From: Leisingera sp. JC1
Lineage (GTDB): Bacteria; Pseudomonadota; Alphaproteobacteria; Rhodobacterales; Rhodobacteraceae
Length of the DNA stretch: 50,198 nt
NCBI RefSeq assembly: GCF_001679925.1
Contig: NZ_LYUZ01000114.1
Coordinates: forward strand, 1 to 50,198
Direction of reading: 5' to 3'
Part shown: one piece after another, positions 49,643 through 50,198 of the stretch
Numbering within the stretch: position 1 is the first letter of the stretch
Layout of the letters: every line of letters begins with the position of its first letter
Translations under genes and position numbers: made by a program
The notes under the pieces: generated by a model
What the model saw: the letters and a program-made list of their open reading frames with translations, nothing else
Database searches by the model: none
Told to the model about the DNA's origin: nothing

Positions 49643-49996
49643 GTGTTGTGCGCACGAGGCAAGGTTTCCCTGATCTGGTCACTTGAACTTGTGCCGCCTG
49701 AGGTTGCCAAAACTCAATGGTGGCTGCACAGATGGCGTTTGCTCCTGCGACATCTTCTAGAGTGGGAAGAGTGCGATCGGCCGAAGCAGTTTGTCACCCT
49801 CGTGCCAGAGACTGACGCCCGAATCACTCAACGCTGGCTTTTTTCAAAGTTGATTGCTCATCCTTCTATGGCTGAGGCTTTAACTGCAGTTAGGAAAAAC
49901 CGGCCCGGGTGGCTACGCCAGAGAAAGTACGTCCCCAGTGCGTCCCCATTGGCACACTCAGTATTCGCAAGAATTTTTCGCCTTGCAAAAAATTAA
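49643..49996 (+). CDS. Unrecognised small open frame next to tRNA-Phe
   Basis: This is a possible 117-residue protein from a GTG start. I recognise no family. It is rich in Trp and basic residues (WWLHRWRLLLRHLLEWEE) and ends KNRPGWLRQRKY and FARIFRLAKN. No ribosome binding site is convincing, and base composition and codon use differ from the neighbouring genes. It might be the remnant of something that inserted at the tRNA gene, or chance. Confidence 0.3.
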   Translation: MLCARGKVSLIWSLELVPPEVAKTQWWLHRWRLLLRHLLEWEECDRPKQFVTLVPETDARITQRWLFSKLIAHPSMAEALTAVRKNRPGWLRQRKYVPSASPLAHSVFARIFRLAKN

Positions 49997-50016
49997 ACCA
50001 TTTCAATGATTTGAAG

Positions 50017-50091
50017 TGGTGCCCGGGGGCGGAATCGAACCACCGACACGAGGATTTTCAATCCACTGCTCTACCCCTGAGCTACCCGGGC
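50017..50091 (-). tRNA. tRNA-Phe (GAA)
   Basis: This 75-nt tRNA is on the minus strand with its CCA end encoded (50017-50019). The acceptor stem is GCCCGGG paired with CCCGGGC, the T-arm contains GGTTCGATTCC, and the anticodon loop TTGAAAA places GAA (phenylalanine) at 50057-50059. The anticodon stem has one T-T mismatch. Its 3' end faces the accessory genes to the left, the usual side for island insertion. Confidence 0.95.
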
Positions 50092-50198
50092 ACGGGAAGG
50101 CTGATCGCCTTGGGTGGGGGCCTTCTATGCCGTGGGCGCGGCGGTGTCCAGAGGGTTTTTCAAAGAAATTCCCTAATGGCGGGTTTGCTTTGCTTTTT
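50092..50198. other. Right end of the window, no gene seen
   Basis: The sequence upstream of the tRNA gene is about 107 bp, with T-rich stretches (GGGTTTTTC, GCTTTGCTTTTT). It probably holds the tRNA promoter or the end of a neighbour outside the window. Confidence 0.4.

Noticed and set aside
1-50198. CRISPR arrays, rRNA genes, plasmid or phage replication genes
   Set aside because: No regularly spaced repeats, rRNA sequence or replication initiator was seen anywhere in the window.

Overview
The window (about 50 kb, mostly GC-rich) looks like an accessory or chromid-type region of an alphaproteobacterium of the Rhodobacteraceae, probably the Roseobacter group. This rests on codon use, two TRAP systems, a pqqABCDE set, insertion sequences of the IS256, IS3, IS110 and IS6 families, and a tRNA-Phe that resembles those of this family. 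The species cannot be read from the sequence.

Layout: (1) 1-2193 is a pile of nested, damaged insertion sequences. (2) 2333-10495 holds a TAXI-type TRAP transporter transcribed away from a periplasmic binding protein plus hybrid kinase operon, followed by a convergent regulator with a LysR-type DNA-binding domain joined to a receiver domain. (3) 10987-12393 is a Rid-family protein divergent from a LysR regulator. (4) 12395-14661 carries an apparently intact IS110-family element and an IS6-family element whose transposase has one stop codon. (5) 14821-35222 is a complete PQQ-dependent alcohol oxidation locus: aldehyde dehydrogenase and DUF779 protein; LuxR-type response regulator, FIST protein and NahK/ErcS-like hybrid kinase; a quinoprotein dehydrogenase with lanthanide-type metal ligands; a five-gene PQQ-associated ABC operon; cytochrome c-550 and a XoxJ-like binding protein; a NosR-like flavin/Fe-S membrane protein with its ApbE flavin transferase; and pqqABCDE. 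(6) 35695-36255 is a decayed sodium:alanine symporter remnant. (7) 36339-49414 is a catabolic region with three crotonases, an ADP-forming acyl-CoA synthetase, a DctPQM TRAP transporter, two RpiR-type regulators, a nitrilase-superfamily amidohydrolase and a FAD oxidoreductase with a GcvT-like domain. (8) The right end has little coding sequence and a tRNA-Phe.

How the genes work together: in the PQQ locus an alcohol would be oxidised in the periplasm by the quinoprotein, electrons passed to cytochrome c-550, and the aldehyde oxidised in the cytoplasm by the aldehyde dehydrogenase, while pqqABCDE makes the cofactor. The strongest new signal is a 21-bp box found seven times, each in front of one transcription unit of this locus and in the same orientation as the gene. 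In five of the seven a TAnnnn -10-like hexamer follows 19-20 nt later; the other two have weaker candidates. I propose it as the binding site of the LuxR-type regulator encoded in the locus.

In the catabolic region two nearly identical palindromes (GAAC-N4-GTTC core) lie in the two divergent promoter regions of crotonase/TRAP and RpiR/FAD-oxidoreductase. They tie these operons into one probable RpiR regulon; the substrate remains unknown.
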